Translations under genes and position numbers: made by a program
Shown here: piece after piece, positions 63,932 through 64,000 of the stretch
Numbering within the stretch: position 1 is the first letter of the stretch
Layout of the letters: each line of letters begins with the position of its first letter
Assembly (NCBI GenBank): GCA_018263005.1
Contig: JADFDH010000002.1
Coordinates: forward strand, 248,001-312,000
DNA length: 64,000 bases
Direction of reading: 5' to 3'
Source of the DNA: Methanobacterium sp.
GTDB taxonomy: Archaea; Methanobacteriota; Methanobacteria; Methanobacteriales; Methanobacteriaceae
Notes under the pieces: model-generated
Databases searched by the model: none
What the model was told of the DNA's origin: nothing
The model's input: the letters and a program-made list of their open reading frames with translations, nothing else

Positions 63932-64000
63932 TTAGATCAAACCATAGATATAACACAATATCAAAGTTAAAATACCCACGATCCAGCAATAGTAAGCAAA
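63932..64000 (-). CDS. 3' end of a membrane protein gene (partial)
   Basis: The minus strand is open from the window edge to a TAA at 63932-63934 and reads FAYYCWIVGILTLILCYIYG then LI. It is the hydrophobic C-terminus of a protein whose gene starts beyond the window. Only about 22 residues are visible, so no family can be given. Confidence 0.5.
   Translation of the reverse strand, partial: FAYYCWIVGILTLILCYIYGLI

Overview
The window reads as chromosomal DNA of a low-GC methanogenic archaeon of the Methanobacteriales, most like Methanobacterium. The clues are a lipoprotein-like enzyme with three pseudomurein-binding repeats, an orphan FmdE-type protein, the Kae1-Bud32 fusion, archaeal replication and repair proteins (Cdc6/Orc1, DNA polymerase D small subunit, Hef, archaeal RecJ-like DHH protein), aconitase X of the archaeal mevalonate route, a tRNA gene without an encoded CCA, and origin boxes close to those described for Methanothermobacter. 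Shine-Dalgarno sites of the GGTGA/GGAGG type are common and fix many starts, including several TTG starts.

Layout. 0.1-9.9 kb: a 1665-aa DUF4011 helicase-nuclease of the Hhe defence type, a YdeI-like protein, tRNA-Arg(TCG), FmdE-like protein, an AarF/UbiB kinase, HisF and a small protein resembling a TFB cyclin repeat. 10-14.7 kb: membrane proteins (GAP family, TMEM175-like), a cation-diffusion-facilitator domain flanked by winged-helix domains, and an OGG1-type glycosylase overlapping it by 4 bases. 14.8-18.8 kb: a complete Rsb-like partner-switching set (STAS antagonist, SpoIIE phosphatase with a LytS-like membrane sensor, RsbW-like kinase) with an acetolactate-synthase-like TPP enzyme inserted in the same transcription unit. 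19-28.4 kb: arginine and lysine genes (argD, lysA, dapF), a second class III aminotransferase with a cysteine cluster, cyclophilin, and ferredoxin, TPR and HEAT proteins. 28.5-35.8 kb: cobalamin genes (CobJ/CbiH with a cysteine-rich tail, CbiG, CbiB) around the DNA polymerase D small subunit, a class II aldolase and UPF0147.

35.8-38.0 kb is the chromosomal replication origin: a 1.08-kb AT-rich gene-free stretch with about nine origin-recognition boxes, five in one orientation and four in the other, immediately before cdc6/orc1. From 38 to 45 kb follow pyrB, tRNA m1A methyltransferase, Hef, aconitase X and the RecJ-like protein. 45.7-50.2 kb holds one 1507-aa hybrid sensor kinase (receiver, about eight PAS, GAF, HisKA_2, ATPase).

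50.5-59.2 kb is the degraded and accessory part: a split zinc-ribbon/membrane protein, a frameshifted PsbP-like remnant, an integrase remnant, a frameshifted MFS transporter, a beta-propeller surface protein with near-identical DNA repeats, and the pseudomurein endoisopeptidase-like protein. Intact housekeeping genes (APC permease, ribosomal protein S15, XTP pyrophosphatase) lie among them. 59.6-64 kb returns to conserved genes: Kae1-Bud32, a CobT-like protein, a membrane protein/XRE regulator pair, a TM2-like protein and the 3' end of one more membrane protein.

The strongest points for follow-up are the origin, the partner-switching module (a bacterial sigma-control device in an organism class without sigma factors), and the solitary Hhe-like helicase.
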